From NCBI GenBank assembly GCA_030632885.1, contig DAOVTW010000011.1, forward strand, positions 1-64,000: a stretch of 64,000 bases of DNA. The letters run 5' to 3'. The translations under genes were made by a program, and so were the position numbers. Under the pieces are notes generated by a model that worked only from the letters and a program-made list of their open reading frames with translations, did no database searches and was not told the DNA's origin. The stretch is from JAIOSM01 sp023143455 (GTDB lineage Bacteria > Desulfobacterota > Desulfobacteria > Desulfobacterales > Desulfobacteraceae). This document shows, piece after piece, positions 24,667-33,535 of this stretch. Numbering within the stretch: the stretch's first letter is position 1; each line of letters starts with the position of its first letter.

Positions 24667-27123
24667 TCAATTGTTTCCTAAAACATTTTTGACAGGAAGC
24701 TTAATGGTAAACAATGTTCTTTTTCCCAATTCTGTTGTAACTGTCATTTCTCCTGAATGATCTTCTGTAATAATAAAATAAGCAATATAAAGTCCAAGCC
24801 CTGTTCCCTTGTCCTTTTCTTTTGTTGTGAAAAAAGGTTCAAAAACACGCTTAAGTGTTTTTTCATCCATTCCAGGACCATTATCTTCAATTTCCAAACA
24901 TGCCTTATTACAGGAAAGGTAAATCCTTATTGTAATTTGTAAAGCTCCTGAATTTTCTTTGTTTGTTATGAAAGCCTGGGCACTGTTTTTTAAAATATTA
25001 AAAACTACCTGTTGAATTTTGCTTCCTTCACAGGGAATTTTGGGTACTGTTGGATCATATTCCTTAAATATTTCTAGTTTTTTAAAACTGCTTTTCATCT
25101 TTAAATAATAATCAGTCTTAACAAGCTCAATAGTTTTATCCACTTGTTTACTAAGGCTTTGTAATGATTTTCCAGCGCCGCTCTTTTTTACAAAATTGAG
25201 CATGTTTTCTACAATTTCTGCCGCTTGTATCCCTGCTTGATTTATTTTCTCAATATGCTCTAAAATCTTCCTGTCTTTCATATAGGCTTTAATACTATCC
25301 AAAGTTGTTCCAGCAGCTAAAGCTGCTGTTTCATTGGCTGGAAAATGTTTTGCAAGGCGATTGTAAACTACCTGGGCATTCTGCATCATCCCGGCAAGGG
25401 GGTTGTTAATCTCATGCGCCATTCCTGCTGCAAGACCTCCAACAGAAATCATTTTTTCAGTTTGAATTAGAATTGACTCAACCTTAACCTGATTTGTTAC
25501 ATCATCAACCCGTATTACTGCGCCTTGGGCGTCACCGGTGACTAATGGGTATATAGTAATATCCTCATAAAAGAGTTCAGTGTCAATTTTGTAAGGAACT
25601 TTCAAAGCTTCCTGAACAGTTTGCTCTCTTATTGCTGTTTGAATTTTAGAATGATGTTTTTTAAGCCTTGGGAAAACAGAATACAAATCCTGTCCATCAG
25701 CATCTTTTGCAGACAATCCGGTTTTTTCTTCAGCCTGCTTGTTGAATAATGTTATTTTATAGTTTACATCAATTCCTACCAATATTGAGGGCATGGAATT
25801 AATAATACCTGTCAAATATCCCCGAAATTGATTTAACTTTTCTTCTGCCTCTTTGCGTTGGGTAATATCAAGCCAAGAAGCAAGGCCAGCCGGTTTACCA
25901 TGAAATTTAATACTACGCCCTTCAAGATAAATCCATTTTTCTTCTTTCTGCTTAGTTATAATCCTACACTCGTATCCAGATGGAGCTGGTAGACCTTTTT
26001 GTCTTAAAACAGAATATTTTTTAATCTTTTCTTTAAATTCAGGCGCAACAATATCCAGAAAATCTCTCTTTTCATATTCCTCAAATGTATATCCTAAAAT
26101 TTTTTCAGTGGCAGGATTACAATAAACTAATTTTTCATCCTGATAAAGTATAATACCTATTGATGAAGTTTCTGCGAGCGTTCTGAATTTGTATTCACTC
26201 TCTTTGAGAGATTCTTCCCATTGTTTACGGTCAGAGATGTCTATAATAACACCTCGAAGGCCTGTTTGCTTGCCCCCTTTATAGATAGAAGAGGTCTTAA
26301 TTATTCCCGGGAAAGACGAGCTGTCTTTTCTTAAAAAAAGATATTCTTTTAACCCTTCTAAGTCTATTCCTTCATCTTTTTCAACTATGCCACTGTTATT
26401 CAATTTGGTTTTAAAATTTTGTGCTGCTATAAAATCAACACAATTAACTCCGTTCTTTATATCCTTTTTTGAATATCCGAGCATATCTAAAGTCTTTGAG
26501 TTAGCATATGTTATTTTCAACTCATCATCGGTTTCAAATATAGCTTCGGGCAACAATTCCGCCATATCTCTAAATCGGTTTTCACTTTCAACCAGTTCAT
26601 CCATCATCCTCTTTCTCTCAATTGCTATGGCGATTTGACTAGAAACAAAGATAAACATTTCAAAATCTTTCTGGCTAAAATACTCAGGGTCATTGTAATC
26701 TTGTGCTGCCATAACCCCTATAACCTTATTGCGGACAATTAATGGAACACCAATCCATATCTTACTCAGCTTTCCTATGGATTTTTTTGCCTGTTTCCGT
26801 AGTATTAATTCTTCTTCAAATAAAAAAAGAGGTTTGCCTGATAATATAACTTCTCCGGTTAAAGAATGTGTCGCTGTAAAATCATTAATATATGACATTT
26901 TTTTATCAAACTGATCTTTGAAATACGGAAATTCAATGGTTTTCTTTTCTTCATTATAAATTGCAATGAAAAAATTCGGTGCGCTGATTATTCTATTTAA
27001 AGCATTATGAATAAAGGCGTAGAAATCTTCAAGGCTTGTAGTAGTACCCACAGCCTTAATTATGTCAAAAAGTATATTGTTTATTTTTTCTGTTTTATTT
27101 TGAATTTTTACTTTTTCTCCCAT
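24667..27123 (-). CDS. GAF/multi-PAS sensor histidine kinase
   Basis: An 818-residue cytoplasmic kinase. Order of domains: GAF (about 20-185; IWIGVPLIVRNKVIGVMAAQD), PAS (about 190-305), PAS/PAC (about 310-430; EYKFRTLAETSSIGIILY), PAS (about 435-555), HisKA with phospho-His in AAGMAHEINNPLAGM, and HATPase (NILKNSAQAF N-box, DNGPGMDEKTLKRVFEPFFT, GTGLGLYIAYFI). There is no receiver and no membrane segment. The ATG used overlaps the TGA of the ParB-like gene (TGATG), so the two are translationally coupled. The signal is unknown; no partner regulator is adjacent. Confidence 0.93.
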   Translation of the reverse strand: MGEKVKIQNKTEKINNILFDIIKAVGTTTSLEDFYAFIHNALNRIISAPNFFIAIYNEEKKTIEFPYFKDQFDKKMSYINDFTATHSLTGEVILSGKPLFLFEEELILRKQAKKSIGKLSKIWIGVPLIVRNKVIGVMAAQDYNDPEYFSQKDFEMFIFVSSQIAIAIERKRMMDELVESENRFRDMAELLPEAIFETDDELKITYANSKTLDMLGYSKKDIKNGVNCVDFIAAQNFKTKLNNSGIVEKDEGIDLEGLKEYLFLRKDSSSFPGIIKTSSIYKGGKQTGLRGVIIDISDRKQWEESLKESEYKFRTLAETSSIGIILYQDEKLVYCNPATEKILGYTFEEYEKRDFLDIVAPEFKEKIKKYSVLRQKGLPAPSGYECRIITKQKEEKWIYLEGRSIKFHGKPAGLASWLDITQRKEAEEKLNQFRGYLTGIINSMPSILVGIDVNYKITLFNKQAEEKTGLSAKDADGQDLYSVFPRLKKHHSKIQTAIREQTVQEALKVPYKIDTELFYEDITIYPLVTGDAQGAVIRVDDVTNQVKVESILIQTEKMISVGGLAAGMAHEINNPLAGMMQNAQVVYNRLAKHFPANETAALAAGTTLDSIKAYMKDRKILEHIEKINQAGIQAAEIVENMLNFVKKSGAGKSLQSLSKQVDKTIELVKTDYYLKMKSSFKKLEIFKEYDPTVPKIPCEGSKIQQVVFNILKNSAQAFITNKENSGALQITIRIYLSCNKACLEIEDNGPGMDEKTLKRVFEPFFTTKEKDKGTGLGLYIAYFIITEDHSGEMTVTTELGKRTLFTIKLPVKNVLGNN

Positions 27124-28220
27124 CAGTACAGCTCTGTGCAATCAAATTGATCCTTTACCTTGGATATAGCAGGTATTATTGTTTGAGTGCTATCAACTCC
27201 TTGGATTGACCTTATTCTCTTATCTACAAATTCGCCAATAGTTTCTGCATCAGATGCAAGCAAGTCCCGTATGAGTTTGATTTTTATAAGTATATCAATA
27301 TTCCCGTGTACTGAATGAACTTCTGAAACGCCTTCAACTTTAAAAATTTTATCAACCACCCTACTCTCTATAGAGCCTTTAACATTAATAAAAACAAAAG
27401 CTGTAATTGATCGTTTCATTTCAGGATATTCAGGATTGCTTTTCTCAAGCATTAATCGTCTGAAAGATTCCATGTCTCCCGGAAGATGCCTATATAGTTC
27501 TATTCCATATTTTCGTTTGGATTTTCGTCTCCAGTGGGTAAAGGAAACATAAACATAAAGATCAGATATTGTACGATTAGGAAAATATTTTAAAAGCCCT
27601 CCTCTTTTTATTATTAAGGTAAGGGGGATATAAATTGTGTCATACCAGTCCCGGGCAGCCTTTTGCAGATCAAAATTCTCATCTGAATCAGTTTCCAAAT
27701 AAATCAAATGCTTTTTAATCTGTTTTTCAAGGTATCTGTATTTTCCAACTTCTGTAAGCTCTATTTCATCAGGAAGATTGGTTGTTTTTAAAAATGAAGA
27801 CTTTTCCATATAGAGTAAATTTTCAAGATTCTTTTTTGAGGATATAAGTTCAGTAACCTTTGCTTCAATTTCTTGGCGACCTAAACTTTTTGCTGCAGCA
27901 ACACGATGATTCCCGTCTAAAATATAAAACTCATCCCGTATCTGATAAAGGTTAATTGGTGGAAAAACTTTCTGATCAAGCATTGCTTGCTTAATGGAAT
28001 TAAACCTTGGAGATTGCTCTTGATTTCTAAAATGAAACCTTGAATCAAAATCTTTATACTTGCCAACACTCCCAACTATTTTATCTAAGCTAACATTTTG
28101 AATGCCATGTTCAATAATCTTACAATCGTCTTCTTTAGCCTTTGCATCATTAAATGATTTAACAGTGCTCAAGCTCTTATTCTTCTTGAAACCAAACAAG
28201 TTTTTAAAAAAGTTTTCCAT
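27123..28220 (-). CDS. ParB-like domain fused to Lrp/AsnC ligand-binding domain
   Basis: A 365-residue protein. Residues about 45-125 are a ParB/sulfiredoxin-type domain with the YILDGNHRVAAAKSLG motif (Asp102 to Arg106), which in relatives binds nucleotide. A helical middle region (about 130-250) follows. Residues 262-350 (ITAFVFINVKGSIESRVVDKI, VSEVHSVHGNIDILIKI) match the effector-binding (RAM) domain of Lrp/AsnC regulators. No helix-turn-helix is seen. This fusion suggests a small-molecule-sensing nucleotide-binding regulator. It lies 1 bp behind the phosphoesterase gene and overlaps the kinase gene. Confidence 0.7.
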   Translation of the reverse strand: MENFFKNLFGFKKNKSLSTVKSFNDAKAKEDDCKIIEHGIQNVSLDKIVGSVGKYKDFDSRFHFRNQEQSPRFNSIKQAMLDQKVFPPINLYQIRDEFYILDGNHRVAAAKSLGRQEIEAKVTELISSKKNLENLLYMEKSSFLKTTNLPDEIELTEVGKYRYLEKQIKKHLIYLETDSDENFDLQKAARDWYDTIYIPLTLIIKRGGLLKYFPNRTISDLYVYVSFTHWRRKSKRKYGIELYRHLPGDMESFRRLMLEKSNPEYPEMKRSITAFVFINVKGSIESRVVDKIFKVEGVSEVHSVHGNIDILIKIKLIRDLLASDAETIGEFVDKRIRSIQGVDSTQTIIPAISKVKDQFDCTELY

Positions 28221-28221
28221 A

Positions 28222-28812
28222 TTAATACTCCAGGATGTTATATCCGCAGGTGTTTATTACTTTTGTTTTCCCATAAAGAGTAACACGGTCCAATGAATTG
28301 TTAAAATTTTTATGTATATGTCCATGAATAAAATATTTTGGGCTATATTTTTCTATCAGGTTAACAAAGCATGCAAATCCTCTATGGCACAAGTCCTCTG
28401 CATCATGAATGTAGCGGGGAGGAGCATGGGTAATAACTATATTGGCGCCTTTGCTTTTCAAAAGAGAAAACCACATACTGCGTATTATTTTTTTCATTTC
28501 GTTTTCAGTAAATTGATTTTCGTTGCCATTATACCACATTGATCCTTCAAAGCCTATTATCCTCATTGAATTATATTGAACAAGCTGTTTATTTATATCA
28601 GTACATCCTTCCGGGTGGTAGCCAGCATGCCGTACATCATGATTGCCTTTCACGTAGTACAGAGGAGCTGCAAGTTTTTCTTTTAAAAACACTAAGTATT
28701 CAGGAGAAATATCACCGCAAGATAGTATAAGGTCTATTTTGGGAAGAGTGTTATCTTCAATCTTTTGGTCAAGGGATTTTTCAATAAAATCAGAAACAGT
28801 CAGGATTCTCAT
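28222..28812 (-). CDS. Calcineurin-like metallophosphoesterase
   Basis: A 196-residue metal-dependent phosphoesterase. Motifs in order: ILTVSDFIE (an altered D-x-H, with Phe where His is usual), SCGDIS, GNHDVR, THAPP and HGHIHKN. The family hydrolyses phosphomono- or diesters with two metal ions. The change in the first motif may alter metal binding. It heads a three-gene set with the ParB-Lrp fusion and the kinase, with very small gaps, so the three products likely act in one signalling process. Confidence 0.85.
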   Translation of the reverse strand: MRILTVSDFIEKSLDQKIEDNTLPKIDLILSCGDISPEYLVFLKEKLAAPLYYVKGNHDVRHAGYHPEGCTDINKQLVQYNSMRIIGFEGSMWYNGNENQFTENEMKKIIRSMWFSLLKSKGANIVITHAPPRYIHDAEDLCHRGFACFVNLIEKYSPKYFIHGHIHKNFNNSLDRVTLYGKTKVINTCGYNILEY

Positions 28813-28924
28813 GGTATTTTTAACTTTTAATAAAAATTCACTATACCAGTTAAGTTAATATTTGTAAAATCTTATCAAACAATGGTATATATTTCGTTTA
28901 AAACAAAACAAGGCTGAAAGAATT

Positions 28925-29326
28925 ATGGAAATAAAAATAAAAATTCGAGGGTATCATACTGACTTATATAAACACGTTAACAATGCAAGATATCTTGAAT
29001 TTCTCGAGGAAGCACGATGGCAGATAGTTGAAGAGCATATGGAAATAACTGATTTTATTCAAAACAAACTTAGTTTTTTTGTAGTAAATATAAATATTTC
29101 ATATCGGAGCCCAGCAAGGGTAAATGATGTTATATTGATAAAAACAGGGTTAGATAAAATCGGTAACAAAAGCGCTGTATTCAAACAGGAAATTATAAAC
29201 ACATCCACTGGAAAAATCTGTATTCAGGCAGACGTTACCTTTGTTGTTGCTGACAAAACAGGAAAAGCAATTGCGTTAAAAGGCGAGATCAAAGAAGCAA
29301 TTAATAGGATTCCAAATGTCCAATAA
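28925..29326 (+). CDS. 4-hydroxybenzoyl-CoA thioesterase-family protein
   Basis: A 133-residue hot-dog-fold acyl-CoA thioesterase. The motif YHTDLYKHVNNARYLEFLEEA (about 9-29), with Asp13 and the H-N-N-A-R-Y block, is the active-site region of the YbgC/FadM/4HBT group. It probably hydrolyses medium acyl-CoA or acyl-ACP thioesters. It lies 24 bp upstream of hisHF, so shares its transcript, and a MaoC-family protein follows. Confidence 0.85.
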   Translation: MEIKIKIRGYHTDLYKHVNNARYLEFLEEARWQIVEEHMEITDFIQNKLSFFVVNINISYRSPARVNDVILIKTGLDKIGNKSAVFKQEIINTSTGKICIQADVTFVVADKTGKAIALKGEIKEAINRIPNVQ

Positions 29327-29350
29327 ACCATTAAATACTAAGAGTAAAAT

Positions 29351-30946
29351 ATGATTACAATCCTTGATTATGGTGCAGGAAATGTCCGAAGCGTTATCAA
29401 CGCTGTTGAATCTCTTGGACAAAAAATTAATATTGTAAAAAAGCCTTCAGATATCCTCAATGCTGAAAAACTCATATTTCCGGGAGTAGGTCATTATGGA
29501 AATATGATAAAGACAATTAAAACAAAGGGCTATTTTGAACCTCTTAAAAATTACCTTAATGAAAACCGGCCTTTTCTTGGTATCTGCCTGGGGTTTCATG
29601 CTCTTTTTGAAACCAGCGAAGAATTTTCATTGCACAAAGGGTTAGGTATTCTTCCAGGAGTTGTTAAGCGTTTTGACATTAAACTTGCAGTGCCACACAT
29701 TGGATGGAACAGCATAAATCCAAAAAAAGATTCATCTCTTTTTCAAAATATAAACAAAGATATAAGATTTTATTTTGTACATTCATACCATGTTGTACCT
29801 GATAAAGAATCTGATATTCTTACAACTACTCCCTATGAAAATGAATTTGTGAGTGCCGTGAGCAGAGGCAATATAACAGGTGTGCAATTTCATCCTGAAA
29901 AAAGCGGGAAACCCGGATTGCAATTTTTAAATAATTTTATTTCTCCGGGTAATAACAATGCCAAAAACAAACCTGTTGGAACTGACGGTTTGCCTTCAAA
30001 CAACGGGCTTGCAAAAAGAATAGTTGCCTGTCTGGATGTAAGATCCAATGACAATGGAGATCTTGTCGTAACAAAAGGTGATCAGTATGATGTGCGAGAA
30101 AAAGGTGACGTCAGAAACCTTGGCAAACCTGTAGAGCTTGCAAGGGACTATTACGAGCAAGGTGCAGACGAAATCACATTTTTAAATATTACTGGGTTTC
30201 GAGATTTTCCCCTTAAAGACATGCCCATGATAGATGTTTTGAAAAAAACATCCAAAAACGTTTTTGTACCCCTTACCATTGGTGGAGGAATTAGAGATTA
30301 TACTGACAGCAACAACAAAACATACAAAGCTATTGAAGTTGCCGAAGCTTATTTCCGAGCTGGAGCAGATAAAATTTCCATTGGAAGTGATGCAGTTTAT
30401 ATTGCTGAAAAATATTTAAAAACCAACGAAAAAACCGGAAAAAGCTCCATTGAACATATATCCAATGTTTACGGAAGTCAGGCAGTTGTTATCTCCATTG
30501 ATCCCATAAAAGTTTGGGTAAAATCAAATGACGGCTCTTCAAGACATAACATTATTATCTCTTCAGAGCCCGGACCTTCTGGAGAAAAATATTGCTGGTA
30601 TCAATGTACTGTAAAAGGTGGGCGTGAAAAAAGAGATATTGATGTTGTATCCTTTGCAAAAGCTTGTGAAAGCCTTGGTGCAGGTGAACTGCTTATAAAC
30701 TCGATTGACAGGGATGGAACAAATTCAGGATTTGACCTTGATCTTATAAACTGTATAAAAAATGCTGTTTCAATCCCGGTTATTGCATCAAGTGGGGCAG
30801 GCAAAGAAGACCATTTTTATCAGGTTTTTACAAAAACAAAAAGCGAAGCTGCTCTTGCAGCAGGAATTTTCCACAGAAAAGAAATTCCTATCAATAGGGT
30901 AAAAGAGTATCTCTCAGAAAAAAAAATAAAAATCAGAAACAATTAA
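29351..30946 (+). CDS. hisHF: Fused imidazole glycerol phosphate synthase HisH-HisF
   Basis: A 531-residue fusion of glutaminase and cyclase. Residues 1-200 are HisH: GAGNVRSV, oxyanion and nucleophile loop FLGICLGFHALF (Cys near 79), and the His-Glu pair in GVQFHPEKSG. A short linker leads to HisF (from about 217): KRIVACLDVR with the catalytic Asp, VPLTIGGGIRD, KISIGSD, and DRDGTNSGFDLDLI with the second catalytic Asp. The cyclase has the insertion style of the eukaryotic HIS7 protein (YDVREKGDVRNLGKPVELA, and the SNNKTYKAIEVAEAYF segment). It makes IGP and AICAR from PRFAR in histidine synthesis, linking to purine synthesis. Most bacteria use two separate subunits. Confidence 0.96.
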   Translation: MITILDYGAGNVRSVINAVESLGQKINIVKKPSDILNAEKLIFPGVGHYGNMIKTIKTKGYFEPLKNYLNENRPFLGICLGFHALFETSEEFSLHKGLGILPGVVKRFDIKLAVPHIGWNSINPKKDSSLFQNINKDIRFYFVHSYHVVPDKESDILTTTPYENEFVSAVSRGNITGVQFHPEKSGKPGLQFLNNFISPGNNNAKNKPVGTDGLPSNNGLAKRIVACLDVRSNDNGDLVVTKGDQYDVREKGDVRNLGKPVELARDYYEQGADEITFLNITGFRDFPLKDMPMIDVLKKTSKNVFVPLTIGGGIRDYTDSNNKTYKAIEVAEAYFRAGADKISIGSDAVYIAEKYLKTNEKTGKSSIEHISNVYGSQAVVISIDPIKVWVKSNDGSSRHNIIISSEPGPSGEKYCWYQCTVKGGREKRDIDVVSFAKACESLGAGELLINSIDRDGTNSGFDLDLINCIKNAVSIPVIASSGAGKEDHFYQVFTKTKSEAALAAGIFHRKEIPINRVKEYLSEKKIKIRNN

Positions 30947-30961
30947 CTTTGGAAGTTTTGT

Positions 30962-31870
30962 ATGAAAACACCTGAAGAAATAGAACTTAAAGAGCCTGAG
31001 CAGGCAATCTCGCTACACAAAGACCTTTTTATGCCAATAGTTCTGATAAAAGGACTTATGCTCTCTCTATTACGCCTATCTGTTAATTCCTCAAAAGATA
31101 TTGTTTTTACTAAATATTCATCTTCTCTTAACAATATAAAACTTGATTTAAATAAGGTAGCTCAGTTTAAAAAAATCTGCGGATTTCCACAAAACACCAA
31201 TACAGTGCCCATGCTTTATCTTCAATCTCTTTTTATAGGACAATTTGGAAAGTATATCACTTCCTCTTTTTTCCCCCTTCTTCCCATGGGACTGATTCAT
31301 ACAAAACAGAAAATCATTCAGACAAGAAATATAAATCAAAATGAAATCCTGAATACAAAATTTAGTTTAGATAGAATAAATATTGATGAAAAAGGACTTG
31401 AAATTACCTTTTTGCTTGAAATAACCAGCGGATCAGAGCTGGTATGGAAGGGCATTACAACCACACTTTCTAAAAGCAAGAAATATAAAAAAAGAAGAAA
31501 AATTGACCAAAGTCCCGAGGCTCTTTCACCTTTTACAATCATTGATGTCCCAAAGAATATCGGTCGTCAATATGCAAAAGTCTCCGGGGATTACAACCCA
31601 CATCACCTCTCAACTTACTTTGCCAAGCTTTTTGGCTTTAAACGTGCCATAGCTCACGGCATGTGGAGCTTAGCGCGATCTGTAGCTGAAATGGAAAAAC
31701 AATTTCCCGACAATGAACTTTTTTCCATTGATGTTTCGTTCAAACGCCCACTGTTTTTGCCTGGGACAGCCGCCTTAGCAGCAAATAAAGACAATGACCA
31801 TATTTTATTTGAACTACGGGATAATACTACAAAGACACCTCATCTTGCCGGTATAATCCAAACTCGATAA
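30962..31870 (+). CDS. MaoC-like acyl dehydratase
   Basis: A 302-residue protein with a C-terminal MaoC/hydratase-2 domain. The motif YAKVSGDYNPHHLSTYFAKL (about 199-218), with catalytic Asp and His, and AIAHGMWSLA are the (R)-specific enoyl-CoA hydratase hallmarks. The first 150 residues form a second, degenerate hot-dog half (LPMGLIHTKQKI). Likely reaction: hydration/dehydration of acyl-CoA or acyl-ACP intermediates. It follows hisHF by 15 bp and precedes a DMT transporter by 20 bp. Confidence 0.85.
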   Translation: MKTPEEIELKEPEQAISLHKDLFMPIVLIKGLMLSLLRLSVNSSKDIVFTKYSSSLNNIKLDLNKVAQFKKICGFPQNTNTVPMLYLQSLFIGQFGKYITSSFFPLLPMGLIHTKQKIIQTRNINQNEILNTKFSLDRINIDEKGLEITFLLEITSGSELVWKGITTTLSKSKKYKKRRKIDQSPEALSPFTIIDVPKNIGRQYAKVSGDYNPHHLSTYFAKLFGFKRAIAHGMWSLARSVAEMEKQFPDNELFSIDVSFKRPLFLPGTAALAANKDNDHILFELRDNTTKTPHLAGIIQTR

Positions 31871-31890
31871 AGACATTAAGATTTAAAAAA

Positions 31891-32790
31891 ATGAACAAAG
31901 AAACTCCAGACAAAAAAACACTATTGCTTGCATATGCAGGCCTTGCCTTTGCAGTATTTAGCTGGGCTGTAAATACTGTTATTGCACGGGGGATTATTTA
32001 TGAAATCCAGCCATTAGCTCTTTCCTTTTTCCGATGGTTTAGCGCACTTATAATTATTTTTCCCTTTGCCCTGCCATATCTTAAAAAAGACTTTTCATGG
32101 ATAATAAGCAACTTAAAACATCTTTTTATTTTATCTGTTTTCAGTGTAGCTGTTTATAACTCAGTACTCTATATCGGTGCAAGACACACCACGGCAACAA
32201 ATATTGCCCTTATAGGAGCAAGTATGCCAGCAATTACAATTTTGCTTGCTTGGATTATTAATAATGAAAAACCAGGTATGCTTCAAATTTGTGGTGCAAT
32301 AATTTCTCTTGCAGGAATGATAACTATTATAGCCAAGGGCTCCTTTCTGTCTCTGCTGAATTTTGAATTTAATCCAGGAGATATCTTAATAATTCTTTCA
32401 ATAACAAGCTGGGCACTTTATTCAGTGTTGCTAAGGAAAAAAACAATAAATATACATCCAATATCATTACTAACAACACTGATTTTTATGGGCAGCTTAT
32501 GTATTCTCCCTTTTTATGTGTGGGAATATAAAAACTTTTCAGGATTTGATCTAAATATGTCAACTTTTCTAATCTTTCTGTTTCTGGCTATTTTTCCATC
32601 AATTTTATCCTATATATCATGGAATTTTGGAGTTAAAGTTGTAGGATCTGGCAGAGCCTCTCTTTTTATGTATTTGTTACCTGTGTTTACTTCTGTGCTG
32701 GCCTTTCTCTTTCTTGGTGAAAGCATTGCAGTGTATCACATCTCTGGTGGGATTATAATCTTAACAGGTCTTATCATGTCTTCATATTAG
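31891..32790 (+). CDS. EamA/DMT-family transporter
   Basis: A 299-residue inner-membrane protein with ten predicted membrane segments in two EamA repeats (GLAFAVFSWAVNTVIARGII and ILSITSWALYSVLLRKKT begin each). Members export amino acids, metabolites or drugs; the substrate cannot be read from sequence. It is the last gene in the thioesterase-hisHF-MaoC set and ends with TAG directly before an IS remnant. Confidence 0.88.
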   Translation: MNKETPDKKTLLLAYAGLAFAVFSWAVNTVIARGIIYEIQPLALSFFRWFSALIIIFPFALPYLKKDFSWIISNLKHLFILSVFSVAVYNSVLYIGARHTTATNIALIGASMPAITILLAWIINNEKPGMLQICGAIISLAGMITIIAKGSFLSLLNFEFNPGDILIILSITSWALYSVLLRKKTINIHPISLLTTLIFMGSLCILPFYVWEYKNFSGFDLNMSTFLIFLFLAIFPSILSYISWNFGVKVVGSGRASLFMYLLPVFTSVLAFLFLGESIAVYHISGGIIILTGLIMSSY

Positions 32791-33110
32791 TTGATGATCA
32801 CCGGATCTTTCAGGAAACCAAAGTTGCGTTCTATGCCGCGTTGCTCTTTGTATAATTTCAAAAGCTTTTCAGGACTCCACTCAATTTTATCAGCATCAGC
32901 GCTCAGGTTACTGATAAGAACAAAGCATTTCAATTAAAAATTGTTTTAAATCCGGTCGTTTGGCTTTGCTATGACCAAAAGTGATTTCCAATGGAGGATC
33001 AAGTAAATCATAATCACCAAATACACTGACGGAAGTGGTATCATAATGAACTTTTTCGGTATTGATTTTAAATCCTCCAGCGAAAAGTAAGATGAAACAC
33101 AAGTCCTTTA
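32791..33110 (-). pseudogene. IS1634-type transposase remnant, internally deleted
   Basis: Minus-strand reading gives VHYDTTSVSVFGDYDL and ITFGHSKAKRPDLKQFLIEML near 32920-33060. This is the DDE-region block (DTTS.S..G, TxGHSKxxRPDLKQ) of IS1634-family transposases. After it the sequence jumps to ISNLSADADKIEW and LLKLYKEQRGIERNFGFLKD, which belongs near the C-terminus (the Y(2)R(3)E-like part). The several hundred residues between are gone. Not functional. The rest of 33111-33190 is spacer without features. Confidence 0.8.
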
Positions 33111-33193
33111 CAGAATTCTATTGTGAGAACTACAATAAATTATCTGAAATCCTATACTGATAACAAAACCTAATAACAAGGGCTTGAAATTTC

Positions 33194-33220
33194 TTGACTT
33201 TTTGTTTTTGTTCTTATAAA
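33194..33220 (+). promoter_or_regulatory. Candidate promoter of the cobalamin operon
   Basis: TTGACT (33194-33199) and TATAAA (33215-33220) are 15 bp apart, slightly short, and directly precede the riboswitch. Transcription from here would begin just before the aptamer. Confidence 0.45.
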
Positions 33221-33233
33221 TTGATTGTTTAGT

Positions 33234-33405
33234 TTAGGTGCTGCATTAAGCAGACAATAGGGAATCCTGTTAAAATCAGGAGCGGACCCGCCGCTGTACT
33301 CGGGGATGATGACTTTAACACTCACTGTAAGATATACATTTTAAGCTTATGGGAAGAGAAAGTCAAAATTTGATCCGAAAGCCAGAAAACCTGCCTGTGT
33401 AAAAA
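33234..33405 (+). ncRNA. Cobalamin (AdoCbl) riboswitch
   Basis: Contains the conserved parts of the B12 aptamer in order: GGGAATCCTG near 33260, ATCAGGAGCGGACCCGCC (33286-33292 region) then GCTGTACTCGGGGATG, and the closing GCCAGAAAACCTGCC (33381-33395). It is followed by an intrinsic terminator at 33464-33495, so bound cobalamin probably ends transcription early and shuts off the downstream cbiK-to-cbiP operon. Confidence 0.95.
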
Positions 33406-33463
33406 AGTTCGATGAGCTGACGAGGAAGTAAGCTTGGGCTTAAAAATATGGAAAAATACGGTT

Positions 33464-33495
33464 CCCATATCGATTGTTTCGATATGGGTTTTTTT
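33464..33495 (+). terminator. Terminator of the cobalamin riboswitch
   Basis: CCCATATCGA (33464-33473) pairs perfectly with TCGATATGGG (33479-33488) around a five-base loop, followed by seven T's. It lies between the aptamer and the first start codon, the expected place for an expression platform. Confidence 0.9.
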
Positions 33496-33535
33496 ATGCC
33501 CATCAAATGTTATTAATTATTATTTAGGAGTAAGG

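Noticed and set aside
33434..33535. Longer N-terminus for CbiK
   Set aside because: It would run through the riboswitch terminator, and the signal peptide begins only at the later ATG.
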